Shown one piece after another: positions 17,274 to 26,029 of a stretch of DNA of 64,000 nt (positions are counted from its first letter, which is position 1; the number at the start of each line of letters is the position of its first letter). Source of the stretch: FACHB-T130 sp042747725 (lineage in GTDB: Bacteria > Cyanobacteriota > Cyanobacteriia > Cyanobacteriales > FACHB-T130). Location of the stretch: contig NZ_JBHZGO010000024.1 of assembly GCF_042747725.1 (NCBI RefSeq), positions 124,001 to 188,000 on the forward strand, in the 5' to 3' direction. The translations under genes and the position numbers were made by a program. The notes beneath the pieces are model-generated. The model made no database searches. It was not told the DNA's origin and saw only the letters and a list, made by a program, of their open reading frames with translations.

Positions 17274-18679
17274 TCGCTTTCCTTAGCAGGAACCGATGCA
17301 GGTTCCTGAAACACAAACCGTAATAACGGAGGTGCTAAAAAAGTTGTCAAGATGACCATCATAATAATCGCGGCTTCTGTGGCTTCAGACAAAGCACCGC
17401 TGGCAGAACCAACACCGGCAAAAACCAGCCCAACTTCGCCTCGTGGAATCATCCCGACGCCAATCGCTAATCGGTTGAGCTGAGGTTGACCAAATACTGC
17501 TAGACCAGTAACAACCTTTCCGACAATTGCCACGACAATCAGGAAAATAGCCATGAGCAACCCTTCCCGGTTACTGGGAACCGCTGGATTGAGAACTCCC
17601 AGGTCGGTTTTAGCACCAACCGTCACAAAGAAAATCGGCACCAACAGATCGGCAATGGGCACCACCTGCTTTTGCAGTTCTTTACGCTTATCCGTCTCGT
17701 CTAAGACTAAGCCAGCGGCAAAAGCTCCCAAAATAGCTTCTAGGTGGATGGCGGCTCCCACATAGGCCATCAAGAATGCGAAGATGAAAGCGGGTATTAC
17801 TAGCCCGCCGCGTGTCTTGAGCAGATCGGCGATCGCTACAAAGGATTGGTTAAAAACCTTACCCAGCAGAATTGCACCTAATAGAAAACTACTGGCGCTA
17901 ACGATCAGATAAATGACGTTGCTGACATCCACTTCACCTGTTTTTGCCAAACTTGCCACCACTGCCAAGACGATGATACCCAGAACATCGTCTATGACAG
18001 CAGCGCCCAGAATAATCTGACCTTCTTTAGAAGTGAGACGCCCCAGTTCTGAGAGAACCTTGGAAGTAATCCCAATACTGGTTGCAGTCAAAGCAGCCCC
18101 CGCAAAAATCGCTGGAATCGCTGGCACGCCAAACAAGAGCATCAGCCCCGCAGTGCCAGCTACAAAGGGCACCACTACCCCCACTACGGCGACAACGACT
18201 GCCTGGATACCGACTGCCATCAGTTCCTTTAAATTCGATTCCAGACCAATTTCAAATAGCAGTACGATCACACCCAGTTCCGCCAAAACGGACATAACTT
18301 CGCTCTGGGTTTGAAACACCTCACCAATTGTGTCGAGACTTAAGCCAGAGGTGCCTTGCAGGAAGGTCATCAGTACAGAATCAGAAGCCGAGGAGCCGCT
18401 TTCTGGAAATACCAGCAGATGCAGGGCAGAAATACCCACCACCACACCGCCGACCAGTTCGCCTAATACAGGCGGGAAGCCCATCCAGTTTGATAACTCC
18501 GCCCCGATTTTGCTGGCGAAGTAAATGATGACTAAACTCAGCAATACCGCTGCTAAGACCAGTGGGCCTTTTTCTGCTTCTGGTGTTGCTGCTGCTAGCA
18601 CAGGAATGGTTTTGCTCCAAAGTGAGAACGAGAAAGTTGGACTTAGTAAACTAAGCCAGTGAGTTGCATCTATCGCCAT
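17270..18679 (-). CDS. CPA2-family cation/proton antiporter
   Basis: A 469-residue integral membrane protein with about twelve hydrophobic segments and an extra N-terminal hydrophobic stretch. CPA2 features are visible: VLLFEIGLESN, GAALTATSIGITSKVL, GAAVIDDVLGIIVLA (the transport Asp pair region), GAFAAGLVLDETD and GMIPRGEVGLVFA. It exchanges Na+ or K+ for H+ across the plasma or thylakoid membrane. There is no C-terminal TrkA nucleotide-binding domain, unlike KefB/KefC, so it is closer to NapA-type exchangers. Ion preference cannot be read from sequence. Confidence 0.92.
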   Translation of the reverse strand: MAIDATHWLSLLSPTFSFSLWSKTIPVLAAATPEAEKGPLVLAAVLLSLVIIYFASKIGAELSNWMGFPPVLGELVGGVVVGISALHLLVFPESGSSASDSVLMTFLQGTSGLSLDTIGEVFQTQSEVMSVLAELGVIVLLFEIGLESNLKELMAVGIQAVVVAVVGVVVPFVAGTAGLMLLFGVPAIPAIFAGAALTATSIGITSKVLSELGRLTSKEGQIILGAAVIDDVLGIIVLAVVASLAKTGEVDVSNVIYLIVSASSFLLGAILLGKVFNQSFVAIADLLKTRGGLVIPAFIFAFLMAYVGAAIHLEAILGAFAAGLVLDETDKRKELQKQVVPIADLLVPIFFVTVGAKTDLGVLNPAVPSNREGLLMAIFLIVVAIVGKVVTGLAVFGQPQLNRLAIGVGMIPRGEVGLVFAGVGSASGALSEATEAAIIMMVILTTFLAPPLLRFVFQEPASVPAKESD

Positions 18680-19022
18680 GAGTTCTGCACAAAATCATTC
18701 TTTTCAATGTACAAGCTTCTTTACAAAAGCAAGCTTTTATCTGGATATTCAACGAGAGTGAAAGACCTGTCAAGATGATGACTTGAGAGGGATGCGGTCA
18801 ATTTCTAACTCGCGATCGCGCAGTTGAATCCAGTCGCTTCCACTCAAGTATAAATACTTACCATACCCTAGAGGGCTGGCGATCGGGCGATAGCACTTGC
18901 ATTGCAACTAGCACTATCGCCTAAGTTGCCAAAACGGTAACTGCTGAGATTTTTTAGCTGCGGTAGTGGCAGATTAGGAACATTCCACCGGCAAAATTAA
19001 AAGCAGCTGGTGCAGTTCTAGT
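18680..19022. other. Divergent promoter region, antiporter and SIMPL genes
   Basis: A 343-bp region between divergent genes. It contains HIP1-like sites and short arms GGCGATAG and CTATCGCC around 18893-18925. No gene was found. Confidence 0.3.
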
Positions 19023-19778
19023 ATGAAAACACACGAGCCAATGAATCGAACTCCATCTTTCGCAAGTTCCTGGTATCAGCGTCAGGCAATATCTTTCGCC
19101 GTGGGTCTTTTAAGTTTAATCATGACTAATCCAGCGATCGCCCAAGAGAAAATGCTGCGAACTATTACTGTGACTGGCAGGGGAGAAGAATCGATTGCGA
19201 CAACGTTAACGCTGGTGCGGCTGGGGGTTGAGGTTCAGGGTAAAGTGGCTGCGGATGTGCAACAGGAAGCAGCACGCCGATCGACCGCAGTGGTGGAGTT
19301 GCTAAAATCTCGCAATGTGGAAAAATTACAAACCACTGGCATTAGCCTCAACCCGGTTTACAGCTATGAAAATAACGTCCAACGCCTGACTGGGTATACT
19401 GCCACCAACGTCGTTAGCTTTCGGATTGATACCCAAAAAGTCGGAACGCTTCTGGATGAAGCGGTGAAAGCTGGGGCGACACGGATTGACGGCATTAGTT
19501 TTATTGCTGCTGATAGTGCGATCGCTACCGCTCAAAAGCAAGCCCTGCGCGAAGCGACTCAAGATGCCCAAGAGCAAGCTGATGCTGTTTTGGGTGCCCT
19601 AAATCTCACCCGCCGGGAAGTTGTGAACATTCAAGTCAATGGTGCTTCTGCGCCGCCGCCACCCCCAATGCCCTTAGCTGACATGGCTTTGCGATCTGGG
19701 AAGGTAGAGGCGTCTACACCCGTGATTGGTGGCGAACAACAGGTAGAGGCATCGGTGACTCTACAAATTAGCTATTAG
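19023..19778 (+). CDS. SIMPL (DUF541) domain protein, exported
   Basis: A 251-residue protein with a signal sequence (about residues 18-40, ending NPAIAQ) and a SIMPL/DUF541 domain. Typical parts are ITVTGRGEESIATTLT at the start of the domain, LQTTGISLNPVYSYENNVQRL in the middle, and a C-terminal VEASVTLQISY strand. A Pro-rich loop interrupts the end. Family members are periplasmic or outer-membrane proteins that form ring-like assemblies; their role is poorly known. A hairpin follows the stop. Confidence 0.85.
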   Translation: MKTHEPMNRTPSFASSWYQRQAISFAVGLLSLIMTNPAIAQEKMLRTITVTGRGEESIATTLTLVRLGVEVQGKVAADVQQEAARRSTAVVELLKSRNVEKLQTTGISLNPVYSYENNVQRLTGYTATNVVSFRIDTQKVGTLLDEAVKAGATRIDGISFIAADSAIATAQKQALREATQDAQEQADAVLGALNLTRREVVNIQVNGASAPPPPPMPLADMALRSGKVEASTPVIGGEQQVEASVTLQISY

Positions 19779-19786
19779 GAATGTTG

Positions 19787-19804
19787 GGTGGGCTTTTGCC
19801 CACC
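19787..19804 (+). terminator. Hairpin after SIMPL gene
   Basis: GGTGGGC, TTTT, GCCCACC immediately after the stop codon. The T run that follows is delayed. The same arms recur at 22616-22632, so this may be a mobile palindrome serving as a terminator. Confidence 0.5.
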
Positions 19805-20108
19805 TGATGTCATTGTTTTTCATAAGAGGGACTAATCCCTCTGAGGAATTTGAGAACAGATTTTATAACAACTTGCGATCGCGCATGAACGACAACGCCT
19901 TGATGCTGGTGGCGTCCCGCAAACCTCTGAGTATTTAAGGGAGTAAGTATCACTTTGTCTATGCTTGTTTTTCAACCTGGTTCACGTTCTCAAGCTGGGC
20001 GAACTGAACCCTTATTAGCCACGAGCGCCCCACAGACAAGCTTGCTAATTTAAAGGCGATCGCTCCTCACCGACAACCTCCCAACTGCGTCCTCACAGAA
20101 GGACTGAG

Positions 20109-20195
20109 GTCTAACGACACACTTGAGTCGATGCAGATAGCCTCTCAACTCTAACCAATAACTCTTGTTCGTTCGGCTGCAACGCCTTGTTAGGC
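20109..20195 (-). mobile_element. Integron attC-like recombination site
   Basis: Read on the minus strand, it starts with RYYYAAC as GCCTAAC (20195-20189) and ends with GTTRRRY as GTTAGAC (20115-20109). The L box TTGCAGCCGA (20182-20173) pairs with TCGACTCAA (20131-20123) if one base is left out of the helix. On the plus strand, which is the recombining bottom strand for this orientation, that base is an unpaired G and the other mismatches become G-T wobbles. The unpaired spacers are 6 and 7 nt and the total length is 87 bp, all typical of attC. It lies 49 bp beyond the stop of the minus-strand gene at 20245, where a cassette attC belongs. No integrase gene is in the window. Confidence 0.75.
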
Positions 20196-20244
20196 TGCTG
20201 GCTGCATAATTGCACAATTGGTTATGAAACTGAATAGCTTCGCC

Positions 20245-21384
20245 TCATGTAATCGTGCGCTCAAACATCGCTTGAAGCACGTCCTTTCGCTCAAGAGTTT
20301 TCCCGTTGAGGACTACAACACTGAACGTATCGTCAACAATGCGTTTTGATCCATCGTTGACATGAACATGAATCCCTTTTTCCTGCGGGCGATCTGCTGA
20401 CCACACGATTGCTGAAGTAGATGCCCAGATTTCATAATCACAACCTGAGTATTTATCTAGATCCAGCTTCAGCGTTCTGTCTGGCTCCTTATACTGCGTG
20501 TTCTTTGCAAATTGGTCATACAAAGGTTTAAGAGGCGTTGACACAATATGCCCCTTACTCCAAGTGCTATCACAACCGCAATTGCCACAGAAATGTTTCC
20601 GATGAGGCTTCCGTGCAAAATCACCTAGATCCAGGTGAGGGTATCCACACTGGGAGCAGTTGATGCAAGTCATCTCTCGATCTTCTTCTACGGCACACAC
20701 GAACTCAAAAGCAGCCGGCGGCGTGATATTGACGCGGGTAATCTCAGCATTGGCAAACAGTCCTAAATCTTCATGGTAAAGCAACGAAATAGCATCAAAG
20801 TCATCGTCTATCGACTTCTTTCCTTGCGCCTTGGGACGTAAATGAACATGAATTTTTGGAGCGCGCGACTCTATCGGCTGGGTAGACAGGGCTGTTGGAA
20901 GTGAACACCATATTCCCACCTCAGCATAGTCAGTTACATTGATTTCCAGTGGAGACAGAGTGTAGTTCATTGGCTGGGAGTGATTTGCACAAAGCATTAC
21001 TCCTGACTTGTCAGATGATTCGTGGTCGGCTTTTGTCCCCCAGTGCGTTTGATGAGTCCTACACCACCATCGGTCAGCACCATGCCGAAATTTTCCAGCA
21101 GGGACAAAATCGCAAGGTAAGAAGGCATCGTCTCCCGCCTGTGCGGGGAAACTCCCAAGAATAGATTTAGAAAAAACAGCAATATTTCCGAGGGTGCGAC
21201 CGGATGCCCAACAAATCGCGTTAGCCTGGTTCCAAGCGTTCTGACCTTCCGGCTTTAAGGGCTGTTCTTCCCCAACCTTGCTGATATAGCGTTTTTTAGC
21301 TGAAGCGCCATCAGGATATTCCCATTCACATTTCCATAGCTCAACTGTATTAGTAGAGTGATTGACTTTGCGCTCAATGAACAT
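20245..21384 (-). CDS. Unknown Cys/His-rich protein, apparent integron cassette gene
   Basis: A 379-residue protein of no family that I recognise. It has two metal-binding-like regions: WWCRTHQTHWG near residue 110, and the cluster CINCSQCGYPHLDL followed by HRKHFCGNCGCDSTW near residue 250, which resembles a zinc ribbon. There are no membrane segments or signal peptide, so it is probably cytoplasmic. The frame continues upstream to a TTG at 21402, but the ATG at 21384 is more likely. An attC-like site lies just past the stop. Together gene and site look like a captured integron cassette, which would explain the lack of recognisable relatives. Confidence 0.6.
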   Translation of the reverse strand: MFIERKVNHSTNTVELWKCEWEYPDGASAKKRYISKVGEEQPLKPEGQNAWNQANAICWASGRTLGNIAVFSKSILGSFPAQAGDDAFLPCDFVPAGKFRHGADRWWCRTHQTHWGTKADHESSDKSGVMLCANHSQPMNYTLSPLEINVTDYAEVGIWCSLPTALSTQPIESRAPKIHVHLRPKAQGKKSIDDDFDAISLLYHEDLGLFANAEITRVNITPPAAFEFVCAVEEDREMTCINCSQCGYPHLDLGDFARKPHRKHFCGNCGCDSTWSKGHIVSTPLKPLYDQFAKNTQYKEPDRTLKLDLDKYSGCDYEIWASTSAIVWSADRPQEKGIHVHVNDGSKRIVDDTFSVVVLNGKTLERKDVLQAMFERTIT

Positions 21385-21408
21385 AGGATCGGTAGTGTGC
21401 AAAATTGA

Positions 21409-21711
21409 TACTCAATCTATTTTGACACTCCCACAAGGGTAACTCTAATCAAGGGAGACACCAGTACCGCAAAAGCTACTGCACGGGATGTTGAGACGGT
21501 TATTCCCACTGTGCTGGAGCGAGGCGGGGAGTATTTTTGGGGATTGTGGAGAAGTTTGAAAGATAGCGATCGCTACTTTCTGTGGTGTCTAATTTCTAGG
21601 GAAACTCCCACAGACCAAAATCCCAAGATTGTCCGAAAACTGGTAAAAAAAGAAGTGTTGCATCAACTCTTGCGATCGCATCCTCTTGCCTTTAGTGCAA
21701 AAATTTATTGA
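21409..21711 (+). pseudogene. Remnant of a larger gene, C-terminal fragment
   Basis: 101 codons are open up to a TAA at 21709. The frame begins mid-protein (YSIYFDTPTRVTLIKGD) after a stop codon and has no ATG; GTG at 21511 would give 66 residues. The translation (GGEYFWGLWRSLKDSDRYFL, then VRKLVKKEVLH) looks like a winged-helix-type tail such as those ending AAA-like ATPases, but the family is not certain. I take it as the 3' piece of a gene cut off next to the cassette. Confidence 0.4.
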
Positions 21712-21828
21712 ACAGGTGGTAGAAGAAGAATAGGTGAGCGTTTCAGCAAGTTCTTCAGGATACTTTTATAGATGAAAAGTACCATTAGCGATCGCTTCCT
21801 TTTTCTGCCATCAAACCTTACATATACT

Positions 21829-22416
21829 TCAAGATGCCTCTGTCTCAGTAGATTCAAATCTAACTTGTCGATATACAGCATCTACGCTTAGAGAAAGTCC
21901 CACACTAGAGAGAGTGAATGTATCTCCAGACTCGTAGGGATAAAGCACCCACAAACCCTCCTCATTGCGCCTAAAGCACTCCACCCCTATCTGTTCTGAC
22001 TGAATCAGCACATACTCCTGTAAAGTTTCCATCTGACGGTATCGAGCAAATTTACCCCCCCGATCAAAAGCCTCTGTAGAAGGCGAAAGGACTTCTACAA
22101 TTAGGCAAGGATACTGAACAAACTGATTAGAGTTTTGATCTCTAGAGTCGCAAGTCACCACCACATCAGGGTAATGATAGGGGCCATTTGCAGAGGCTTG
22201 CACCTTGACATCTGCAATATAGACTTCGCAGCCTCCCTCTTGTAAATGACTATCTAGAGACGTGTAGATGTTGCCAGCGATGCGGTTGTGGGGTTTCGTC
22301 CCCCCCGTCATGGCAAAGACTTCCCCATCAATGTACTCGTAGCGGATTTCTTGAGTAGGTTCCCATTCCAGATACTCTTGGGGGGTCATCTGGTTAAATT
22401 GTCGAATAGCAATCAT
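21829..22416 (-). CDS. Uma2 family (DUF820) putative endonuclease
   Basis: A 195-residue PD-(D/E)XK-fold protein of the Uma2 family, which is greatly expanded in cyanobacteria. Visible family features are MTPQEYLEWE, YEYIDGEVFAMTGGT, VYIADVKVQA, YHYPDVVVTC and the catalytic-type segment PCLIVEVLSPSTEAFDRGGKFA. Its biological role is unknown; members are scattered and often mobile. The ATG at 22416 follows GGGGAAG, and an in-frame GTG at 22428 is the alternative. Confidence 0.85.
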   Translation of the reverse strand: MIAIRQFNQMTPQEYLEWEPTQEIRYEYIDGEVFAMTGGTKPHNRIAGNIYTSLDSHLQEGGCEVYIADVKVQASANGPYHYPDVVVTCDSRDQNSNQFVQYPCLIVEVLSPSTEAFDRGGKFARYRQMETLQEYVLIQSEQIGVECFRRNEEGLWVLYPYESGDTFTLSSVGLSLSVDAVYRQVRFESTETEAS

Positions 22417-22607
22417 AGTTTCTATCACTTCCCCATAAAAGCTTGGTTGATGAGGCGAGAAGCATTAACTCAATCTTTATCAAATTATATTTTAGAATAT
22501 ATCAATAAAAAATATCATCTTTATTAATCTGTTCAAAATCATTAAACTAAATTTTAATTTAATTAACTCTGCGTACCTCTGCGTTAACATGGCACGTACC
22601 TTTGCGT

Positions 22608-22632
22608 TAAAAAAAGGTGGGCATTGCCCACC
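22608..22632 (-). terminator. Terminator of rtcB
   Basis: On the minus strand, GGTGGGC, AAT, GCCCACC is followed by eight T. It lies just beyond the rtcB stop codon. Confidence 0.85.
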
Positions 22633-22641
22633 CCACATAAA

Positions 22642-23823
22642 TTAGCCCTTAATACAGACAACCTGCTTCAGCGTCGCCACAACTTCAACCAAATCCGCTT
22701 GATTAGCCATGACTTGCTCGATCGGTTTATAAGCGCCAGGAATTTCATCCAAAACGCCCTCATCCTTGCGGCACTCTACACCATTTGTTTGCTGAATCAA
22801 ATCGTCCAACGTGTAGACATTTTTTGCCTTATTTCGAGACATCAAACGTCCAGCACCGTGACTGCAAGAACAGTAACTTTCAGCATTCCCTTTCCCTTTT
22901 ACAATGAATGATTTTGCTCCCATTGAACCGGGAATAATGCCATAATCTTCTTGACGCGCCCGCACTGCACCTTTACGAGTGACATACACATTTTCGCCAA
23001 AATGCACTTCTTTTTCGGCGTAGTTGTGGTGACAGTTGACTGACAGCAGCGGCTTAGTCTGCTTACCACCAGCGAGATGCTTTTCCACAATCCGCTTAAA
23101 ACGCGCCATCATCACGTCGCGGTTGAAACGGGCGTAGTCTTGCGCCCACTGTAAATCGTGCCAGTAGGCGGTAAATTCTGACGTACCAGCGACAAAGTAA
23201 GCTAAGTCTGGATCGGGTAAGCGATCGCTTGCTAGTTTCGCGAGTTCTTTAGCCGTGCCAATATGGTTTTGTGCCAGCATATTGCCAATGTTGCGCGAAC
23301 CAGAGTGCAGCATTAACCAGACAGCGTTCTCGGTATCCAGACAAACTTCAATAAAATGATTCCCGCCACCCAGAGAACCCATCTGTTTCATGGCTTTACT
23401 TTCCAGGTGCTTCACCCCTGAATGCAATTCCTTGAAATCTCGCCAACCCTGCCAGTTAAGAACGGCTGTTTCAACATCTTTGTTTTCATTGAAACCAACC
23501 GGAATCGCTGCTTCTAAATCCAGACGAATTTGCTTTAGCTTGCCCTCCAATTTTTCGGCGGTAAATGGTGTTTTAATCGCCATCATCCCGCAACCAATAT
23601 CCACACCGACAGCAGCTGGCATAATTGCTTCTTTAGTCGCCACTACAGAACCCACCAAGGCACCTTTGCCAAGGTGAACGTCTGGCATCAGCGCTACGTG
23701 TTTGAATACAAATGGCAGGGAGGCAACATTCTTTGCCATCTTGGTTTCAGCGGAACCGAGGGCATGATTTGCCCAAGATAGCACCGGCACTGAGGTTGAA
23801 ATTTCTAGCTTTTCGTATGGCAT
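22642..23823 (-). CDS. rtcB: RNA-splicing ligase RtcB
   Basis: A 393-residue RtcB ligase, which joins RNA 3'-phosphate (or 2',3'-cyclic phosphate) ends to 5'-hydroxyl ends using GTP and Mn2+. The metal-binding segments are MPDVHLGKGALVGSV, VGVDIGCGMMA, GGGNHFIEV and HSGSRNIG. The guanylated histidine lies in CSHGAGRLMSR. Length is near the shorter bacterial RtcB class. There is no archease or RtcA gene beside it; the neighbour is a Uma2 gene, so context gives no hint of a repair operon. Confidence 0.95.
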   Translation of the reverse strand: MPYEKLEISTSVPVLSWANHALGSAETKMAKNVASLPFVFKHVALMPDVHLGKGALVGSVVATKEAIMPAAVGVDIGCGMMAIKTPFTAEKLEGKLKQIRLDLEAAIPVGFNENKDVETAVLNWQGWRDFKELHSGVKHLESKAMKQMGSLGGGNHFIEVCLDTENAVWLMLHSGSRNIGNMLAQNHIGTAKELAKLASDRLPDPDLAYFVAGTSEFTAYWHDLQWAQDYARFNRDVMMARFKRIVEKHLAGGKQTKPLLSVNCHHNYAEKEVHFGENVYVTRKGAVRARQEDYGIIPGSMGAKSFIVKGKGNAESYCSCSHGAGRLMSRNKAKNVYTLDDLIQQTNGVECRKDEGVLDEIPGAYKPIEQVMANQADLVEVVATLKQVVCIKG

Positions 23824-24076
23824 AAACGTTTGCCGCTGATATTTGATATTAAAGATCCGTGACGCTGCAAGCCTACTCCCGGTCGCGATCGCAATCTGCG
23901 CTGAGGTAGTCCTGCTGATAATACTTTTGTATTACTTTTATAATACATGAGGGAAGGCGGGTTTGTCATCTCCCAAAGACACCCGCAGGAAGAGTTTCTG
24001 AGTTATAAATAGCATTAAGATTCGTAAAGAGGAGAATGCCTCCTCAGGTAATCTACAACAACGCAGATAAAATCCT

Positions 24077-24982
24077 ATGGCGGTTGGCAAGAACTCAATC
24101 TACGAGCGCTTCTTAGCACCTGTGGTTCGGCTGTTGATTGATGAAGAGAAGCTGCGGAGTTTCTATGAGAGTGTGGATTGGGAGCAAGAAGGCGATCGCT
24201 TCCGTAACCCCAATCTTTCCTATCCCTCCTACTACAGTAGCCAAAACTTCCACGGCATTGAGCGCGGTTATCTCAACTCCGGTGCGGCGGTTTCCTACGA
24301 CCCGATTACCCAATACGCTTTACCTCCCAACGAAACTTGGGTACGCCAAAGCTTGATTGATGCTATTCAAGGGCAACCGCGACGGATTTTAGACTTAGGC
24401 TGCGGTACCGGCTCGACAACGCTGATGTTAAAGCAAGCTTTCCCACAGGCGGAAGTCATTGGTCTAGACTTGTCGCCTTATATGCTAGTGATGGCTGACT
24501 ACAAAGCCAAAAAAGCACCGCTAAACATCCAATTTTTGCACGGAAATGCCGAAGAAACTGGGTTTCCCGATGCGTCCTTTGACCTGGTAACAGCTTCTCT
24601 GTTGTTTCACGAGACACCACCCGCAGTATCTCGCGCCATTTTGCGGGAAAGCTTCCGCCTGCTGACATCTGGGGGAGAGGTGTTGATTCTCGATGGCAAT
24701 CAGAAAACGATTCGCCAAGTAGATTGGCTAAGTGATATTTTTGAGGAGCCGTACATCAGAGCTTACGCCGGTGATAGCGTAGATGCCTGGATGGGAACGG
24801 CAGGATTTGAAGCGGTGCAAACTCAGGATGTGTTGTGGATACACCAAGTCACTAGAGGCATCAAACCCATCCCAGTTCAAAACTCTGACTCGGTATCAGC
24901 ATCCCGTACAGCGACCAGTAGCACGGCAGATGATGAGGATTTGGAGGGCTTTGGTGCCCCAGCTTTTGGCACAACGGCATGA
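24077..24982 (+). CDS. Class I SAM-dependent methyltransferase
   Basis: A 301-residue methyltransferase. Motif I is RILDLGCGTGSTT (about residue 100), the acidic residue for the ribose is in AEVIGLDLSPYML, and the post-motifs are FDLVTASLLFHE and GGEVLILDGNQ. An N-terminal helical region of about 90 residues and a low-complexity Ser/Thr/Asp tail flank the Rossmann fold. The substrate is unknown. The stop overlaps the start of the HAD gene by 4 bp (ATGA), so the two are translated together and may share a pathway. Confidence 0.88.
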   Translation: MAVGKNSIYERFLAPVVRLLIDEEKLRSFYESVDWEQEGDRFRNPNLSYPSYYSSQNFHGIERGYLNSGAAVSYDPITQYALPPNETWVRQSLIDAIQGQPRRILDLGCGTGSTTLMLKQAFPQAEVIGLDLSPYMLVMADYKAKKAPLNIQFLHGNAEETGFPDASFDLVTASLLFHETPPAVSRAILRESFRLLTSGGEVLILDGNQKTIRQVDWLSDIFEEPYIRAYAGDSVDAWMGTAGFEAVQTQDVLWIHQVTRGIKPIPVQNSDSVSASRTATSSTADDEDLEGFGAPAFGTTA

Positions 24983-25701
24983 CTTTGAAGGCAGTTCTGT
25001 TTGATTTTAACGGTGTGATTATTAACGATGAGGCAATTCACCGGGAACTAATTGATGAAGTTCTAATTTCAGAGAATCTGCGGTCTAAACCAGCAGATTA
25101 CCGACAATTTTGTTTAGGCAGGAGCGATCGCGCTTGTCTGAATCAGCTGCTAAAAAATCGCGGCAGATTTGTCACCGAAAACTATTTAACTGAATTGGTA
25201 AACCGCAAGGCGCAAGCCTACCAGCAGCGCTTGGAGGCACTGGAAAAGTTGCCTGTTTATCCAGGCTTGGAAGACTTAATTAACCGATTGCGGATGCGAG
25301 AGCTAAAACTAGCTGTAGTCAGTGGCTCGATCCGTTCTGAGGTAGAACTGGTATTAACTCGCGCCGGAGTGGCTGAGTTCTTTAGCGTCATTGTTGCCGA
25401 TGACGACATCACCGCCAGTAAGCCAGAACCGGATCGATATCTTCTGGCGGTGGAACGCCTCAATCAGCAATATCTCCATCTCAATCTACAGCCATCGGAG
25501 TGTCTGGCGATTGAAGATACCCCAGCAGGAATTCAAGCCGCAAAGTTTGCCGGGGTGCCAGTAATGGGAGTGGCGCATACTTACCCGTTTCATATGCTGC
25601 AACGCTGGGCTAACTGGGCTGTCGATGAGCTTTGCGACTTAGAATTAGAGCGGGTGGAACAAGTTTATTCTCGAAGTACACCCCAGCCCATGATGGGATA
25701 A
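24979..25701 (+). CDS. HAD-superfamily hydrolase with DxN motif
   Basis: A 240-residue HAD protein of the beta-phosphoglucomutase/gph type with a helical cap. Motif I reads FDFNGVI, so the acid/base Asp two residues after the nucleophile is Asn. Motif II is in LAVVSGSIRSE, motif III Lys is in TASKPEPDRYL, and motif IV is CLAIEDTPAGIQAA. The Asn should lower phosphatase turnover or change the reaction, yet the rest of the site is intact. It overlaps the methyltransferase gene by 4 bp and ends in a strong terminator. Confidence 0.88.
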   Translation: MTLKAVLFDFNGVIINDEAIHRELIDEVLISENLRSKPADYRQFCLGRSDRACLNQLLKNRGRFVTENYLTELVNRKAQAYQQRLEALEKLPVYPGLEDLINRLRMRELKLAVVSGSIRSEVELVLTRAGVAEFFSVIVADDDITASKPEPDRYLLAVERLNQQYLHLNLQPSECLAIEDTPAGIQAAKFAGVPVMGVAHTYPFHMLQRWANWAVDELCDLELERVEQVYSRSTPQPMMG

Positions 25702-25745
25702 ACAACTGACTCTGTAGGGATAACAGGATAGTCAGTTGTTTCTGG
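25700..25745 (+). terminator. Terminator of methyltransferase-HAD operon
   Basis: The 12-bp perfect arms AAACAACTGACT (25700-25711) and AGTCAGTTGTTT (25730-25741) begin at the stop codon of the HAD gene. Confidence 0.8.
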
Positions 25746-25805
25746 CTGGATGCTAGAATATTGAAGTTGAACAGCTCATAGCTTATGGCTATTAGCTCGC
25801 AGCTT

Positions 25806-25878
25806 GGGGAATTAGCTCAGTTGGTAGAGCGCTGCGATCGCACCGCAGAGGTCAGGGATTCGAGTTCCCTATTCTCCA
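25806..25878 (+). tRNA. tRNA-Ala (anticodon CGC)
   Basis: The full cloverleaf folds by eye. The acceptor GGGGAAT pairs with ATTCTCC and includes the G3-U70 pair that marks alanine tRNAs. The D arm is GCTC/GAGC, the anticodon arm CTGCG/CGCAG has the loop ATCGCAC (anticodon CGC), and the T arm AGGGA/TCCCT has the loop TTCGAGT. CCA is not encoded. The anticodon arm contains the HIP1 octamer GCGATCGC. Confidence 0.97.
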
Positions 25879-25935
25879 TTAGAAAGAGTTTATAAAACCT
25901 TTTAGCCTCTACAAGGCAATTTAATCAGACTTCAT

Positions 25936-26029
25936 CAGGACTTACGCAAAGCTTATACATATAGCGTTTTTTCGGGTTCAATCTCCCTGTGGTTGCCCAC
26001 ACTATGTGGTGATATTTGCGTAAGTCCTG
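25936..26029 (+). repeat. 94-bp MITE-like element, copy 2
   Basis: Its ends are CAGGACTTACGCA and TGCGTAAGTCCTG. It is nearly identical to copy 1 at 7131-7224 but in the opposite orientation, and sits 57 bp after a tRNA gene. It codes for nothing; the interior has a long imperfect palindrome. Confidence 0.8.

Noticed and set aside
22642..23823. RtcB as part of an RNA repair operon
   Set aside because: No archease, RtcA or RtcR gene is adjacent; the neighbours are a Uma2 gene and a methyltransferase on the other strand.
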